Of a DNA stretch of 64,000 nucleotides, positions 62,752 through 64,000 are shown one piece after another. The stretch's first letter is position 1. Each line of letters opens with the position of its first letter. The notes below the pieces were generated by a model that saw nothing but the letters and a program-made list of their open reading frames with translations, did not search any database and was not told the origin of the DNA. Source of the stretch: Nocardia amamiensis (GTDB taxonomy: Bacteria; Actinomycetota; Actinomycetes; Mycobacteriales; Mycobacteriaceae); NCBI RefSeq assembly GCF_015477605.1, contig NZ_JADLQX010000010.1, positions 1 to 64,000 on the forward strand, read 5' to 3'. The translations under genes were made by a program, and so were the position numbers.

Positions 62752-63357
62752 TCAAGCGGCGACGGTGGTCGCGGTGCTCGACGCGATCAGCTCGGCCGCA
62801 CCCGCCGCGAACAGGCGGTGGCCGAGCGAACTCGGGTGCAGGCCGTCGGCGGTCCACACCTCCGGCCGTTCCCATTCGGGCTGGGCGGCGATGTCGAGCA
62901 GCAGCGTGCCGGTGTCGGCGACGACGTCGGCGAGCACCGCGTTGGCGAAGTCGAACCGTTCGCGCAGCAGTGCGCGGAAACCATCCGGCACCGGCAGGCG
63001 GGCCGGGATATCGGGGTAGCTTGCGGTGAAGACCGTCGCTCCGCCCGCGCGCAGCGTGCCGAACAGCTCGGCGACGTTGCGCGCGAACCGATCCGCGTCG
63101 AATTCGCTCACCAGATCGTTCACGCCGACCACGACGCCGTAGAGGCTGGATCGGGTCGAAACGGCCTGTCGCAGTTGGACTTCCAGCACCACGGTGGTCG
63201 TGGCGCCGTGCTCGCCGAAGTTGCGCACCGCCGCGGGTCGCAGGCCGAGCTGGCCACCGAGGCGCGGCACCCAGCCGCGGTAGCCGCCGCCGGGCGCGGC
63301 GTCGCCGCGCCCTTCGACGAAGCTGTCGCCCAGCGCGGTCAGCACCGGGGCACTCAT
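62752..63357 (-). CDS. SGNH/GDSL-type hydrolase
   Basis: Small serine esterase of 201 residues with block I GDSF (S12), a glycine block (RNFGEHG), block III GVND and block V D171-H174 (DGLHPSSLGH), so the catalytic set is complete. It has no signal peptide. Its start overlaps the monooxygenase stop (ATGA) and it ends 29 bp before the PfaA-like gene. In a synthase operon it could release the chain from the carrier or hydrolyse an ester in tailoring; this is inference. Confidence 0.87.
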   Translation of the reverse strand: MSAPVLTALGDSFVEGRGDAAPGGGYRGWVPRLGGQLGLRPAAVRNFGEHGATTTVVLEVQLRQAVSTRSSLYGVVVGVNDLVSEFDADRFARNVAELFGTLRAGGATVFTASYPDIPARLPVPDGFRALLRERFDFANAVLADVVADTGTLLLDIAAQPEWERPEVWTADGLHPSSLGHRLFAAGAAELIASSTATTVAA

Positions 63358-64000
63358 GCGGTGACTCCGTCCTTCGTGACGTGCCGGGCCGCCATGGGGA
63401 AGTTCACCTTCTCGTACAGCGCGGAAAGCTCTTCCTCGCCGAAGTACTTGTCCGGCGAGTAGATTCCGGCGATCAGCCCGAAGAAGTGCTTGATGTAGTC
63501 GGCGTCCATCGAGGTCGCGCGGAACACCGAGTCGTAGTACGGGGTCAGCGAGAGCTCCGAAATGCTCTGGGTCAGCTCGTAAGTGCTCGCGCTCTGCGCG
63601 TCGCGCTCGCGCTGGTACTCGGCCATCACCTCGTCCATCGGGCGGGCGCCGGACAAACCTTCATCCACGAGGTCGGCCAGCAGCTGCGCGTACTTGAACG
63701 CGTCGGTGATGCCCCAGCCGGTGAACGGGTCCTTGTGGTAGGCGGCGTCGCCGACCAGCGCCCAGCCGGGACCGTAGGACTGACGGCGGTAGTTGTCCGG
63801 GTACAGCATCGGGCGGAACTGCTCCACCCGCTTGCCGGTATCACGCAGGCGCGCACCGATTTCCGGGTCGATCTGCGCGACGATCTCCTGCACGCCGGCG
63901 TCCGGGTCGGCGCGGAACTCGCGGAACCGCTCCCGCTTGCGCATGACCGCGACCAGCGCGAGCCCGTCGTTGGTCGGCCAGGACGCGAACTGCTGCTCCC
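63354..64000 (-). CDS. FAD-dependent monooxygenase/halogenase-like protein, C-terminal part
   Basis: Only the last 215 codons or so are in the window; the frame is open to the right edge. The visible region has the GD motif of group A flavoprotein monooxygenases (GWALVGDAAYHKDPFTGWGI), which contacts FAD, and continues into a helical C-terminal domain (TYELTQSISELSLTPYYD). The upstream part with the GxGxxG site is not visible, so hydroxylase and halogenase cannot be told apart. It is ATGA-coupled to the SGNH hydrolase and thus part of the synthase operon, probably oxidising the lipid product or an intermediate. Confidence 0.8.
   Translation of the reverse strand, partial: EQQFASWPTNDGLALVAVMRKRERFREFRADPDAGVQEIVAQIDPEIGARLRDTGKRVEQFRPMLYPDNYRRQSYGPGWALVGDAAYHKDPFTGWGITDAFKYAQLLADLVDEGLSGARPMDEVMAEYQRERDAQSASTYELTQSISELSLTPYYDSVFRATSMDADYIKHFFGLIAGIYSPDKYFGEEELSALYEKVNFPMAARHVTKDGVTA

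Overview
The window is high-GC (about 70%) DNA with strong G/C preference at third codon positions, GTG starts, many ATGA stop/start overlaps and many starts without a Shine-Dalgarno sequence directly behind a TAnnnT -10 box. Together with F420-type luciferase-like, MpaB-type, PknB-type and PucR-type proteins this points to a mycolic-acid actinomycete, most likely Nocardia or a close relative. That placement is inference; there is no rRNA or other taxonomic marker here. I see no tRNA, rRNA, IS element, CRISPR array or prophage.

Left part (1-31,400) is mostly small regulatory-metabolic modules. They are: an apolipoprotein N-acyltransferase-like gene followed by a NarL-type two-component pair (502-3837); a NitT/TauT-type ABC importer (3997-6735, minus) divergent from a CitA/DpiA-type two-component pair (6884-9225); a CMD-family gene divergent from an HxlR regulator across a perfect 8-bp inverted repeat (9248-10253); an oxidoreductase, a BASS transporter, a Ser/Thr kinase with a repetitive linker, an M50-like membrane protease and a secreted DUF5995-like protein (10425-16390); an MpaB-family protein behind a strong palindromic promoter (16481-17503); gluconokinase and a PucR-type regulator; an LLM flavoprotein; a Tat/lipoprotein dienelactone hydrolase coupled to a lipoprotein sugar dehydrogenase; ohrR-ohr plus a quinone reductase; and assorted hydrolases, a membrane-anchored pentapeptide-repeat protein and a VanB-type reductase.

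Middle part (31,400-47,700): a plus-strand operon (31468-39232) joins an acyl-CoA dehydrogenase, a hotdog thioesterase-like protein and an alpha/beta hydrolase to a complete Ugp/Mal-type ABC importer with a cyclic-nucleotide-type metallophosphoesterase inserted in it. It is followed by an orphan small gene with a decayed upstream stretch, an Old Yellow Enzyme/MarR divergon with two operator-like sites, a serine hydrolase-MerR operon (merR frameshifted at its 3' end), a three-histidine-box fatty-acid desaturase, an ABC exporter and a 70-residue secreted peptide.

Right part (47,853-64,000) is the highlight: a minus-strand operon, most genes coupled by ATGA overlaps, ending in an 18-bp perfect hairpin. 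In transcription order it encodes an FAD monooxygenase (cut by the window edge), an SGNH hydrolase, a PfaA-like multidomain synthase (KS-AT-ACP-ACP-ACP-KR-DH), a PfaC-like protein with FabA-type dehydratase domains but no KS or chain-length-factor domain, two tiny ORFs copied from the pfaC/pfaD junction, a PfaD-like enoyl reductase, and a dedicated acetyl-CoA carboxylase (fused AccD-AccA, AccB, AccC). This resembles a reduced polyunsaturated-fatty-acid ('secondary lipid') synthase carrying its own malonyl-CoA supply. The product cannot be read from the sequence, and no phosphopantetheinyl transferase or PfaB is visible, so part of the pathway must lie outside the window or elsewhere.
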